A stretch of 64,000 nucleotides of DNA from Clostridia bacterium (lineage in GTDB: Bacteria; Bacillota; Clostridia; Christensenellales; Aristaeellaceae), in the NCBI GenBank assembly GCA_017470145.1, contig JAFUFB010000020.1:1-64000 (forward strand). Direction: 5' to 3'. Made by a program: the position numbers and the translations under genes. Shown here piece after piece: positions 7,809 through 15,356 of the stretch (its first letter is position 1; every line of letters begins with the position of its first letter). The notes below the pieces were generated by a model, which saw nothing but the letters and a program-made list of their open reading frames with translations, had not been told where the DNA came from and did not search any database.

Positions 7809-8287
7809 GAAATTAAAATACTGGAACTGGCCGCGGGGACGGCGGTGGTATTCATTCTGTATGTACTGTTCGGCGCTACCGAAATGGTCTGGAGCGGGAC
7901 CGGGAGGACCATATGCGCCTGGGTTCTGGGTTTAGGCACGTTGGTGCTGCTGATCTGTACAATCTGGATGACAGTGATGCACCGTGCCTTTGATTATAAT
8001 GGGAAGAGAAAGCTGGCCAAGGTGATCGTAGAGGGAACGGCCGAATATGTACAGCTGCCCGAAGGCGGGACCGGCCTGGATGTCGGCTGCGGCAGCGATG
8101 CGCTGACCATTGCCTCCGCCAAGCGGAATCCGCAGGCGAAAATGGTGGGCTGCGATATTTGGAGCGGCGCATATAAGGCCGTTTTTTCACAGAAACGCTG
8201 TGAAGATAACGCCAGGGCGGAAGGCGTTTCCAATGTATCCTTCCAGGATGGAAACGCGGTGCATCTGCCTTTTCCGGATGAGACCTG
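7809..8287 (+). pseudogene. Truncated SAM-dependent methyltransferase
   Basis: A membrane-anchor region (two hydrophobic stretches, residues about 1-50) leads into a methyltransferase core: GLDVGCGSDALTIA is motif I, GCDIW the acidic strand-2 end, and FQDGNAVHLPFPDETW the start of motif IV. The protein then ends abruptly, just where the FDAVVS-type strand should follow. Upstream, the frame opens without a proper start codon; an ATG near 7781 is one base out of frame. The break near 8287 joins it tail-to-tail with a broken GNAT gene on the other strand, as expected from a deletion. Confidence 0.65.
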
Positions 8288-8571
8288 GCTTCCGATCCTT
8301 GTTCCACGATATTCATTGATGACCGCAAGATAGTCAAAAAGGAATAGCTTCTCGCTTTCATTCTGGATACAAACGAAGAAGGCATATGCCTTCAGGCCTT
8401 CTGAATCCTTTGCTCCAAAGCATCTGTATTCCCTGCGCTTCAAGGCTGCTTTGATCATTCGAAGCGGTTTACGCTCATTCAATGGAAAATCATGGGTCAG
8501 GTAAGAATGATAATCTGACGGATCTCCGACAATTCCAGCTTTTCGATTCGCAATACTCTATCTTCAGACAT
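8288..8571 (-). pseudogene. Frameshifted, 3'-truncated GNAT acetyltransferase
   Basis: Reading left from ATG 8571 gives MSEDRVLRIEKLELSEIRQI, then a one-base loss near 8505 shifts the frame; restoring it yields the typical GNAT text HSYLTHDFPLNERKPL. The fold continues to LFDYLAVINEYRGTRIGSQ, the acetyl-CoA pyrophosphate loop, and then stops at the junction with the truncated methyltransferase. Two independent lesions mark it as dead. Its start overlaps the stop of the Crp-like gene, so the two once formed an operon. Confidence 0.65.
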
Positions 8572-9112
8572 CTTCTGCCTCCAGCATAATACAAAAGTGG
8601 TTCTTTCGGACTTTGATGATTCCTTCCCGCTGCATTTTCCCTAGTTCCTTGGACAAGGCCGTTCGCTCCAGGTTCAGGTAATCCGCCAGTTGCTGACGAT
8701 CAAAGGGAATATCGAACTCCCGGCTGCCTTTCTGAATAGAAACAGACTGGAGATAGGCCATTACTCTGCCCCGAATGGATTTAGGAGAGGTGTGAAAGCT
8801 TCTGCCTGAAAGTGTCAGATTTTTGTGGGCTGAAATCATCAGCAGATTGGACAGGAGGCGGAATGCCCATTCCTTCCCTGCTGCTTGCTGTTCCTTAATC
8901 CCGCGCACGCAAAGAAATAAAACGCGGCAGTATTCATTGGCAACTGCGTCTACGAGCATAGGTTCATTTTCCAGCAGAGCGTAGGTTTCAGCGAAAAGAT
9001 GCCCCTTCCCTACATGGCTTAGAATAGTCCGATTCCCCCACAGGTCGTTGCTCTCGATGGTTACGCTGCCGTCCAGCACCAGTCCCAGGCTGTCCGTAAT
9101 CGTTCCTGCGTG
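8564..9112 (-). pseudogene. Crp/Fnr-family regulator lacking its N-terminus
   Basis: About 180 C-terminal residues remain. They contain the cyclic-nucleotide-binding beta roll (TDSLGLVLDGSVTIES, then GHLFAETYAL), the dimer helix, and a winged HTH with DRQQLADYLNLERTALSKEL as recognition region. The N-terminal strand and start codon are gone; at about 9112 the sequence changes to the C-terminal part of an Fe-S protein on the other strand. In related anaerobes such a regulator is often divergent from a ferredoxin-like or hcp gene, so the lost segment probably held both N-termini and their shared promoter. Confidence 0.7.
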
Positions 9113-9358
9113 AAAGATTTTATGAAGGGCAAGATCACGCTGATCGGTTGCCCGAAGCTGGATGACGTGGATTATACGGAGAAGCTGACGGAAATTATCT
9201 CCAACAATGATGTAAAGGGAGTAACCATTGTGCGGATGGAGGTCCCCTGCTGCGGAGGACTGCAGCGGGCCGCGGAAAACGCGCTGCGAAACAGCGGGAA
9301 ATTCATTCCCTGGCAGGTAGTTGTGATTTCCCGGGACGGAAGGATTATCGAAGAGTAA
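9113..9358 (+). pseudogene. C-terminal fragment of a 4Fe-4S-binding protein
   Basis: The frame reads KGKITLIGCPKLDDVDYTEK and later VVRMEVPCCGGLQRA and FIPWQVVVIS. This matches the C-terminal domain of ferredoxin-type proteins of gut Clostridia in which a CxxC cluster domain is followed by a GCPKLD/EVPCCGG module. The N-terminal ferredoxin cysteines are missing. The GTG/ATG codons near 9110-9122 lack a ribosome site. A good terminator follows the stop, so the 3' end is natural and the 5' end is not. Confidence 0.6.
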
Positions 9359-9365
9359 AAGACGG

Positions 9366-9394
9366 GCCCGCGGCGGGATGCTGCGGGCTCTTTT
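9366..9394 (+). terminator. Intrinsic terminator
   Basis: GCCCGC (9366-9371) pairs with GCGGGC (9383-9388) and is followed by TCTTTT, directly after the Fe-S fragment. Confidence 0.8.
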
Positions 9395-9416
9395 GGGACC
9401 GAGAGGTTTGATAACC

Positions 9417-10271
9417 TTATTCTCCGGCTTCCGGGAGGCAGTGCATCTGGGTGGCGTTATATACACGGAATCCTTCCGCGTGAAGGGAGCAACGCCGAAG
9501 CCCGAAGTCCACAGAGCGAAGCTTAAGATAAGTCTGTACGGAGCTCAGTTCTCCGGAGCCCTGCGGGAACTGGCTTTTATGCTCCCGAATTGCCTGGAGC
9601 TGACGGTTCATGAGCGCTTTAGAGGTGTGAACGAATCGATTAGGACGGGCTGTCATATAGAAGGCGACTGCCTGAACAGGAGCCTTGGTTTCTCCCGTCT
9701 TTCGACCCTCATTCAGGTATCGGTCCATGATTCCCGCATAAGGCGCGAAACAGGCAATCTGACGCACGGCCGTTCCTGTATTCAGGTGATCCAGATGGCT
9801 CTCACTTCGGGAAAGCGGGTCTGGGCCGAAGATGATTTCCGGCTGCAAGTGAATCACAGCGTCTGCAATGCCGTGAACAAGATCCTTCGGATCATAAAAG
9901 CCGCCGTCACAAACAGGCTCTGCGGAGTCTATTTCCTCCGGAGAACAGGCCTGAACAAACCGTTCGGGAGCGGTTCTCCCCAGAAAATAAACGTCCTTTA
10001 CACCCAGAGAGGCTGCCGCTCGAATAGACTCTTCTCTGCGCAGCCGGGCTAGATTGTCTCCGGTAATTCCCCCGGACAATCCATCTCCGTATCTCCCGTC
10101 CAGGCAGACCAGGAAGGCAACCTGCTTTCCCTGCTGAATCAGTTTCGCAATGGTAGCGCCTGCTCCGATCTCTATGTCATCCGGGTGGGGCCCGATAAAC
10201 AGATATCTTTGAAAGCTTTCGATCCTGGGGCTGGGAACCGCGAACTTCAGAGCGATGGATGTCAGGCTCAT
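9417..10271 (-). CDS. PIG-L/LmbE-family deacetylase
   Basis: This 284-residue enzyme has the zinc-binding motif GPHPDDIEIGAG near residue 23 and a late DHLNTG that supplies the third zinc ligand region, as in N-acetylglucosaminyl deacetylases (PIG-L, MshB, BshB). The usual reaction is removal of acetyl from an N-acetyl sugar or lincomycin-type substrate; the actual one is unknown. The start ATG 10271 follows GGGGGAG at 7 nt. It is complete, unlike both flanking genes. Confidence 0.8.
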   Translation of the reverse strand: MSLTSIALKFAVPSPRIESFQRYLFIGPHPDDIEIGAGATIAKLIQQGKQVAFLVCLDGRYGDGLSGGITGDNLARLRREESIRAAASLGVKDVYFLGRTAPERFVQACSPEEIDSAEPVCDGGFYDPKDLVHGIADAVIHLQPEIIFGPDPLSRSESHLDHLNTGTAVRQIACFAPYAGIMDRYLNEGRKTGETKAPVQAVAFYMTARPNRFVHTSKALMNRQLQAIREHKSQFPQGSGELSSVQTYLKLRSVDFGLRRCSLHAEGFRVYNATQMHCLPEAGE

Positions 10272-10328
10272 GGCTTTACTCCCCCATAGAAGATGTACAG
10301 AATCCAAATGTAACGCAGGTGCAGGTGC

Positions 10329-10580
10329 TTAGGAACGGTGCGAAATGACCTTAAAGGAATAGCCTGTCTCGGTACTGATGACTCCGTCAAACTGGTCGAA
10401 GAAGCGCTGTACGCCCCAGAAACACCCGCCTGCAAGGTAAATAGTTTTCATGTCCTGTACCTCCTGAACTTCTGTTTGTAAAACTTGAGCCGGTGGCTGG
10501 TTCGCGGTGGAAACGCATCCGGATAGAAGAACTACTGCCGTAAAGAGAACCAGCAGTACCTGAATCCTTCTTCGGTTCAT
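10329..10580 (-). pseudogene. Truncated lipoprotein MsrA with foreign tail
   Basis: The frame has a lipoprotein signal (VLLVLFTAVVLLSGC, lipobox LSGC) and then MKTIYLAGGCFWGVQRFFDQ, the catalytic GCFW motif of peptide methionine sulfoxide reductase A, through ISTETGYS. After this the normal NGxxxNPTY continuation is replaced by FKVISHRS and a stop. The last 33 nt resemble the end of the YczE gene at 4025-4057 (25 of 33 by eye). So a deletion appears to have joined the msrA 5' end to the 3' tail of a second YczE-like gene. Confidence 0.65.
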
Positions 10581-10617
10581 ACGGGTTCCCCCCTTTCTTG
10601 TTTCCTGAAGACTGATA

Positions 10618-11169
10618 TCATCTTTCGCTGCGGAGCAGCGCGTACCAGCTGGCGTCACAGATGCCCTGATTGTTTCTGTCGGAAGAACGCAGAGTCCCTT
10701 CGAACTTCATACCGCATTTTACCATTACCATACCGGAATGAGGGTTCCGGGGATCATGGCGGCTTTCAATTCTGTTTGCTCCGATTACATCGAAGAAGAA
10801 ATCTATGACAGCCTTCAGGGATTCGGACATGATTCCCTGGTGCCACCAAGGTCGGCCAAGACAGTAGCCGATATGAATCATGCCAATGTCATTGTTCATG
10901 CCAACCACGGAAATGCTGCCAATAGGTTCATTCCCGTTTTCCTTCAATACAATAGCCCATTGATAGTAATCTTTGGCGCTGTAAGATTCCGTCCAGCTTT
11001 TGAGTACAGCGCTGGTTATTTCTTCGTTGGCATGTGGCGGCCATGTCAAATATTTCGTGACTTCAGGATCGGATGCCCAGTTACGAAACATTGCAGGTAC
11101 ATCAGACATGGAAAAGGGCCTTAACTGTAAACGATCGGTATTGAGTACTTTTATGCCGCAATGGTTCAT
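10618..11169 (-). CDS. GNAT acetyltransferase, RimJ/RimL type
   Basis: The 183-residue protein has the layout of RimJ/RimL-type N-acetyltransferases. DRLQLRPFSMSDVPAMF is the N-terminal motif; IHIGYCLGRPWWHQGIMSE is the acetyl-CoA-binding loop, and EFDVIGANRIESRHDPRN-like text (FFDVIGANRIESRHDPRN) follows. Such enzymes acetylate protein N-termini or small amines, but the acceptor is unknown. The start follows GGAGAGA. It lies upstream of, and in the same direction as, the broken msrA. Confidence 0.8.
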   Translation of the reverse strand: MNHCGIKVLNTDRLQLRPFSMSDVPAMFRNWASDPEVTKYLTWPPHANEEITSAVLKSWTESYSAKDYYQWAIVLKENGNEPIGSISVVGMNNDIGMIHIGYCLGRPWWHQGIMSESLKAVIDFFFDVIGANRIESRHDPRNPHSGMVMVKCGMKFEGTLRSSDRNNQGICDASWYALLRSER

Positions 11170-11282
11170 AAATCTCTCTCCTTCTTATTGAAACCGTACA
11201 GAATCCATATGAAAACATAGCTTGCGATAAAGGCGACCAATCTTGCTTTTCTGTGACCTGCGGGTTGAGATGATGCCAAGGC

Positions 11283-11612
11283 TTACTGGTTACGCGATAT
11301 TTGCCATTTGATTAGTTCAAGCATAATCGGCTGCAGCTTTCGCGAATCCTCAGACAGGTCGTATTCGACCCGGATGGGGATCTCGGCAAACACTTTGCGA
11401 ATCACCAGATGATCCCGCTCCAACTCCCTCAAGGTCTGAGACAGCATGGTATTGGAGATCCCTTTCACGTTCTTCAGGAGCTCGTTATACCTGCTTGAAC
11501 CATTGGCCGTCAGTGAACAAAGCACTGGCAGCTTCCATTTTCCTCCAACGCTTTCCAGCGTGGCTTGCAGGGCGCAATATGCCGCGCATGGACAATTCTG
11601 TTCCTGAGACAT
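11283..11612 (-). CDS. HxlR-family transcriptional regulator
   Basis: The 109-residue winged-helix protein has the HxlR signature GGKWKLPVLCSL, with the recognition region SRYNELLKNVKGISNTMLSQ and the wing following. A Cys pair near the N-terminus (NCPCAAYCAL) could sense redox or electrophiles, as in YodB/HypR, though this is inference. I chose ATG 11612, just after GGGAGGAATTGAA, rather than the in-frame upstream ATG. It is divergent from the flavodoxin-nitroreductase operon and their overlapping promoters flank an inverted repeat, so it most likely represses that operon. Confidence 0.85.
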   Translation of the reverse strand: MSQEQNCPCAAYCALQATLESVGGKWKLPVLCSLTANGSSRYNELLKNVKGISNTMLSQTLRELERDHLVIRKVFAEIPIRVEYDLSEDSRKLQPIMLELIKWQISRNQ

Positions 11613-11666
11613 TTCAATTCCTCCCTTGCTCAGGAATTCCTTCCTTGCAACGGATCTTTTCACTTA

Positions 11667-11736
11667 TTGACAGAGATCAATCCGTGCTATAGAATCATAT
11701 CAGATAAGGATTCCGTTGTAAAGTGATAATCCTTAT
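11667..11736. promoter_or_regulatory. Divergent overlapping promoters with HxlR operator
   Basis: Rightward: TTGACA (11667-11672), 17 nt, TAGAAT (11690-11695). Leftward: TTTACA (11722-11717), 17 nt, TATGAT (11699-11694). An inverted repeat ATAAGGATT (11704-11712) / AATCCTTAT (11728-11736) lies in the leftward promoter and just downstream of the rightward one, so a bound repressor would block both. Confidence 0.75.
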
Positions 11737-11777
11737 TGAGATTTATAGAAAAGACGAAACTGTCGAAAGGAGCTGTT

Positions 11778-12260
11778 ATGAGTAAAAAACTAGTCGCCTA
11801 TTTTTCTGTCAGCGGAGTCACTGCCAAGGTCGCCGCGGAGATCGCCAAAGTGGAGGGAGCGGACTGCTTTGCGATCACGCCTGAGACGCCGTATACCGCC
11901 GACGATCTGGACTGGAGAAATCCTCAGTCACGGTGCACACTGGAGATGAAGAATCCGGACTGCCGTCCTGCAATTACCGGAAAAGTGGAGGATTTCTCCG
12001 TCTATGATGATGTGTTCGTCGGTTTCCCGATTTGGTGGGGCCGGGAACCCAGCGTGGTGGACACCTTTCTGACCTCCTATGACTTCACCGGCAAGAAGGT
12101 GATCCCCTTCTGCACCTCCGGCGGAAGCGATATCGGGAAGACTGCGGAACGGATTCAGTCTCTGGTGGGTGAGAAGGCCTGTGTGGATACCGGGAAGCGC
12201 CTGGGCGGAGAAGTATCCGAACCAGATCTGAAAATCTGGACGGAGGGCTTGCAGCTGTGA
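11778..12260 (+). CDS. Flavodoxin
   Basis: The 160-residue protein starts MSKKLVAYFSVSGVT, with the FMN phosphate loop (SVSGVT) right after the first strand, and has FVGFPIWWGREPSVVDTF near residue 82, the Trp-containing FMN loop typical of long flavodoxins annotated as flavodoxin family or Flavodoxin_4. It should carry electrons at low potential in the cytosol. The start follows AAAGGAG. Its stop overlaps the GTG start of the next gene by four bases, so the two are translationally coupled, and the partner oxidoreductase could be the nitroreductase it precedes. Confidence 0.85.
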   Translation: MSKKLVAYFSVSGVTAKVAAEIAKVEGADCFAITPETPYTADDLDWRNPQSRCTLEMKNPDCRPAITGKVEDFSVYDDVFVGFPIWWGREPSVVDTFLTSYDFTGKKVIPFCTSGGSDIGKTAERIQSLVGEKACVDTGKRLGGEVSEPDLKIWTEGLQL

Positions 12261-14065
12261 CTGGGATGGAACTGATCCGTCATCGCAGAAGCGTGAGAAC
12301 CTTTGATGGCAACCCGCTCCGACCGGAGGATGCTGAAAAAATAATCGCATATGCGAACGGCATCCAGACACCCTATGGGATTAAGATTCAGTGGAAGCTT
12401 CTCAGCGCGAAGGAAAACGGGTTGTCTGTTCCTGTTGTCGTAGGCACGGATACCTATATTGCAGGCAAAATACCGCGGCTCCCTCACAGCGAGGAAGCCT
12501 TCGGGTATGCCTTTGAAAAGCTGGTACTGTACGCAGAAAGCCTGGGAATCGGGACCACCTGGATCGCGGGAACGATGAACAGACCGGCTTTCGAGAAGGC
12601 AATCGATCTGCATGAAAACGAAGTTATGCCCTGCATCAGTCCTCTTGGATATCCGGCTGACAAGATGTCGCTGCGGGAAACCATGATGCGAAAAGGCGTC
12701 AAGGCGGACAGCCGGCTGGATTTCCCGGATCTGTTTTTTGATCAGGATTTTGACCATCCTCTTGCGGAGAACACGCCATGGAGGGAAGCGCTGGAAATGG
12801 TACGCTGGGCTCCCTCCGCTGTGAACAGGCAGCCCTGGCGGGTGGTGATCAACAGAAACCTGGCTCATTTCTATGAAAAGAAGAGCAAGGGCTATGTAGA
12901 TGCTACTGGCTGGGATCTTCAGAAAGTAGACATGGGAATCGCTCTTTACCACTTTGCTTACGCTCTGGATGAAAAGGTGAAACTCATTGTTACTGATCCG
13001 GGCCTGCTTTTACCGGAGGAAATAACGTATATGCTACCTTGGTGGCGCAGGAAGCGTAAACGGGAGTATTTCAGAGTGAAGACGGACGAAAAACATAAAA
13101 CCCGAAGGATCCTGATCGTAACAGCTGTGATCCTTGCCCTCGTGTTAGGCGGTGGGCTTTTCTGGGGAGAAAACTATTTGGTTAGCTTTGCGATTGGCCG
13201 ATATACCGGAACCGGAAATGTAGCCCCGGAATCCACCCTTTCGGAGGAAACCACCCAGGAGATTATGCAAAACTGGCAGCTCCAAGCCAAGCAGGCGGAG
13301 GACTGGCTTGCCGCTTCTGAAGTGGAAACAGTGCAGATTCTGTCAGAGGACGGGTTGGCACTGAATGGCGAGGTGGTATTCACGGACCATTCTTCGCATT
13401 TCTGGGTGGTTTCTGTGCATGGCTATCGGGGAAATCATTCCCACATGAGAGCACCAGCCTCCTATTTTGGCCTTCGGGGATATAACGCCTTACTGCCGGA
13501 CCTTCGTGGCTGCGGTGACAGTGAAGGAGATTATATCGGAATGGGCTGGCCGGATCGAAAGGACATGCTCCGCTGGATCGAATGGATTATTCAGCAGGAC
13601 TCGGACGCGCAGATCGTGCTGCATGGGATCTCCATGGGCGGGGCTACCGTGATGATGACTGCCGGGGATGCACTTCCTGTCCAGGTGAAGGCTATTGTAG
13701 AGGATTGCGGTTACACCTCGGTATGGGACATTTTTGCGGACGAGCTTTCCTACTTGTTTCATTTGCCGGTTTTCCCGGTTTTGAATATTGCCAGCAGGAT
13801 CTCTTCTCTCCGTGCAGGATATAGCTTTACGGAAGCATCTGCCCTGAAGCAAATAGCTAAAACGAAGGTTCCGATGCTCTTCATCCATGGGTCGGAGGAT
13901 AATTTCGTTCATACAGATATGGTGTACCAGGTTTATGAAGCTTGCCCGACGGAGAAGCAGCTTTTTGTGGTAGAAGGTGCGGGACACGGTAATTCCTACA
14001 ATCTTGCACCGGAAGCCTACTTCCAGACAGTGTTTGGTTTTCTTTCAAAATATGTTACAGAATAA
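12257..14065 (+). CDS. Nitroreductase-alpha/beta hydrolase fusion protein
   Basis: One uninterrupted 602-codon frame joins two unrelated enzymes. Residues 1 to about 255 form a TM1586-type nitroreductase: RRSVRTFDGNPL at the start and WAPSAVNRQPWRVV in the second half. From about 257 (LPWWRRKRKR) comes a membrane-anchored alpha/beta hydrolase: a hydrophobic helix at about 283-302, oxyanion region VHGYRGNHSH, nucleophile Ser459 in HGISMGG, then IHGSEDNF and GAGHGNSY supplying acid and His. GTG 12257 overlaps the flavodoxin stop and follows GGAGGG at 9 nt. A deletion that fused two genes in frame is the simplest origin. The fusion puts the nitroreductase before a membrane helix, so it may be non-native or simply tolerated. 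Confidence 0.8.
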   Translation: MTGMELIRHRRSVRTFDGNPLRPEDAEKIIAYANGIQTPYGIKIQWKLLSAKENGLSVPVVVGTDTYIAGKIPRLPHSEEAFGYAFEKLVLYAESLGIGTTWIAGTMNRPAFEKAIDLHENEVMPCISPLGYPADKMSLRETMMRKGVKADSRLDFPDLFFDQDFDHPLAENTPWREALEMVRWAPSAVNRQPWRVVINRNLAHFYEKKSKGYVDATGWDLQKVDMGIALYHFAYALDEKVKLIVTDPGLLLPEEITYMLPWWRRKRKREYFRVKTDEKHKTRRILIVTAVILALVLGGGLFWGENYLVSFAIGRYTGTGNVAPESTLSEETTQEIMQNWQLQAKQAEDWLAASEVETVQILSEDGLALNGEVVFTDHSSHFWVVSVHGYRGNHSHMRAPASYFGLRGYNALLPDLRGCGDSEGDYIGMGWPDRKDMLRWIEWIIQQDSDAQIVLHGISMGGATVMMTAGDALPVQVKAIVEDCGYTSVWDIFADELSYLFHLPVFPVLNIASRISSLRAGYSFTEASALKQIAKTKVPMLFIHGSEDNFVHTDMVYQVYEACPTEKQLFVVEGAGHGNSYNLAPEAYFQTVFGFLSKYVTE

Positions 14066-14088
14066 ACGTGAAAAGGAGCGATGGGAAA

Positions 14089-14613
14089 ATGAACGAAGCG
14101 CTGAACAACCTGTTAACCAGAAGATCCTGCAGGGCTTATGAGGACCGTCAGATCAAGAACGAGGAGCTCGACGCGATCCTGGAGGCGGGACAGTATGCCC
14201 CTACTGGGATGGGCAAGCAGTCTCCCCTGATTGTTGCAATTCAGGACGCGGAAACTATCCGAAGGTTGGAAAAGCTGAACGCCGGCGCAATGGGCAAAGA
14301 GGATGCTCACACATTCTATGGTGCACCTACGGTCATCGTGGTATTCGGGCACAGTGAAAGCCAGCTGGAGCTGGCAGATGCGAACCTGGTAATTGGCAAT
14401 CTGCTGAATGCGGCAAACGCTGTAGGGTTGGATTCCTGCTATATTTGGCGGGCCAGGGAATCCTTTGAGACAGAGGAAGGCAAAGCAATGAAGGCTGCCT
14501 GGGGTATTCCGGAGGAATACGTAGGTGTAGGCAACGTCATTCTGGGCTATGGAAAACCGGAAGGAAAGCGCCCTGCAGCGCCACGGAAAGAAGACTATAT
14601 TCATAAAGTGTAA
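14089..14613 (+). CDS. Nitroreductase family protein
   Basis: This 174-residue FMN-dependent oxidoreductase has RRSCRAYEDRQIKNEELDAI at the N-terminus, APTGMGKQSP near residue 38 and a C-terminal LGYGKPEGK loop. It is complete. ATG 14089 follows AAAAGGAG, 23 nt after the stop of the fusion gene, so it belongs to the flavodoxin operon controlled from 11667-11736. Confidence 0.87.
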   Translation: MNEALNNLLTRRSCRAYEDRQIKNEELDAILEAGQYAPTGMGKQSPLIVAIQDAETIRRLEKLNAGAMGKEDAHTFYGAPTVIVVFGHSESQLELADANLVIGNLLNAANAVGLDSCYIWRARESFETEEGKAMKAAWGIPEEYVGVGNVILGYGKPEGKRPAAPRKEDYIHKV

Positions 14614-14626
14614 ATCTCAAAAATAT

Positions 14627-14660
14627 GCGGCTCGGATCACATTGATCCGGGCCGCAGTTT
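14627..14660 (+). terminator. Hairpin terminator of the flavodoxin-nitroreductase operon
   Basis: GCGGC, CGGATC and their complements GATCCG, GCCGC form a strong stem between 14627 and 14655; only a short T tract (AGTTTGAATTT) follows. Confidence 0.6.
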
Positions 14661-14733
14661 GAATTTCGAAAAGCTTCATGAAGTGCGCAGAAACAGGAGG
14701 AGACTGCTTATACTGAGGACTAACTGCTCTTGA

Positions 14734-14883
14734 TCATTTATCCAGTTCAGACAGCAATTCAACGGGATCTTCTACGGGTTTTTCGCCTTCCTGAACAAGA
14801 ACAACCCGATCTAAACGGTCGCGAAGTTCCTTGATGGTGCGATTCAGATCAGCTCTTTCCTGTAATGCTTCTGCCAGTTTCAT
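14734..14883 (-). pseudogene. N-terminal fragment of a DIP1984-family protein
   Basis: The 49-codon frame starts MKLAEALQERADLNRTIKEL behind GGAGG, and continues through VQEGEKPVEDP and ELLSELDK. This matches the first third of DIP1984/septicolysin-type proteins, which are about 150 residues and helical. The remainder is absent after the TGA, so I take it as a truncated gene; a short free-standing protein cannot be excluded because the ribosome site is intact. Confidence 0.55.
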
Positions 14884-14908
14884 GGGTTTTTCCTCCTTAT
14901 TGTTTGCT

Positions 14909-14959
14909 TCAGGATCTTTTTTTGCTAAGGATGCTTACCGACTTCTTTAGTCGCTTCAT
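14909..14959 (-). other. Sixteen-codon frame with strong ribosome site
   Basis: A GGGAGGAAAAAGC ribosome site precedes an ATG and 16 codons for a basic peptide (MKRLKKSVSILSKKRS), ending 25 nt before the DIP1984 fragment start. It could be a leader peptide or the stump of a deleted gene. There is no homology evidence. Confidence 0.25.
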
Positions 14960-15356
14960 GCTTTTTCCTCCCTTCACGCCCATCTTGGAGGCACCTCACT
15001 GGTTGATGGGAAAAGTATATCATGGGGAAAGGCGCGAGTCTATAGTTTGTAATGCACTCAAGAACGAGATGCATCGAAAATAGCGCATCCAAAGAGAGAA
15101 AACAGGCGCAAATGAGCCGGGCTGCTCTTGACAGAGAAAGCGTGAGAAAAGGTTGGCAGAAACGCACGAATTACTTTGGACATGGATGTATGAATATGGT
15201 AAACTTTCTTCGGAATATGGTTAAGGAATTTGGACTGAGTGTTTTTGAATCAGCGGGTTCAAAAACAGGACAAAAATGTTGGAAAGCGCCTCTGGCAAGG
15301 GGCTTTATCATATGAAAGAAGATTTGTCGTCTGTATGCGGGAAGGAGGGGGAAAAC
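14960..15356. other. Gap of about 400 nt without a supportable gene
   Basis: I see no convincing gene. A TTGACA at 15129-15134 lacks a matching -10 box. An imperfect hairpin near 15291-15308 (AAAGCGCCTCT against AGGGGCTTT) looks like an old terminator. A longer in-frame extension of the next gene reaches to about 15276 but is not needed. Confidence 0.4.
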
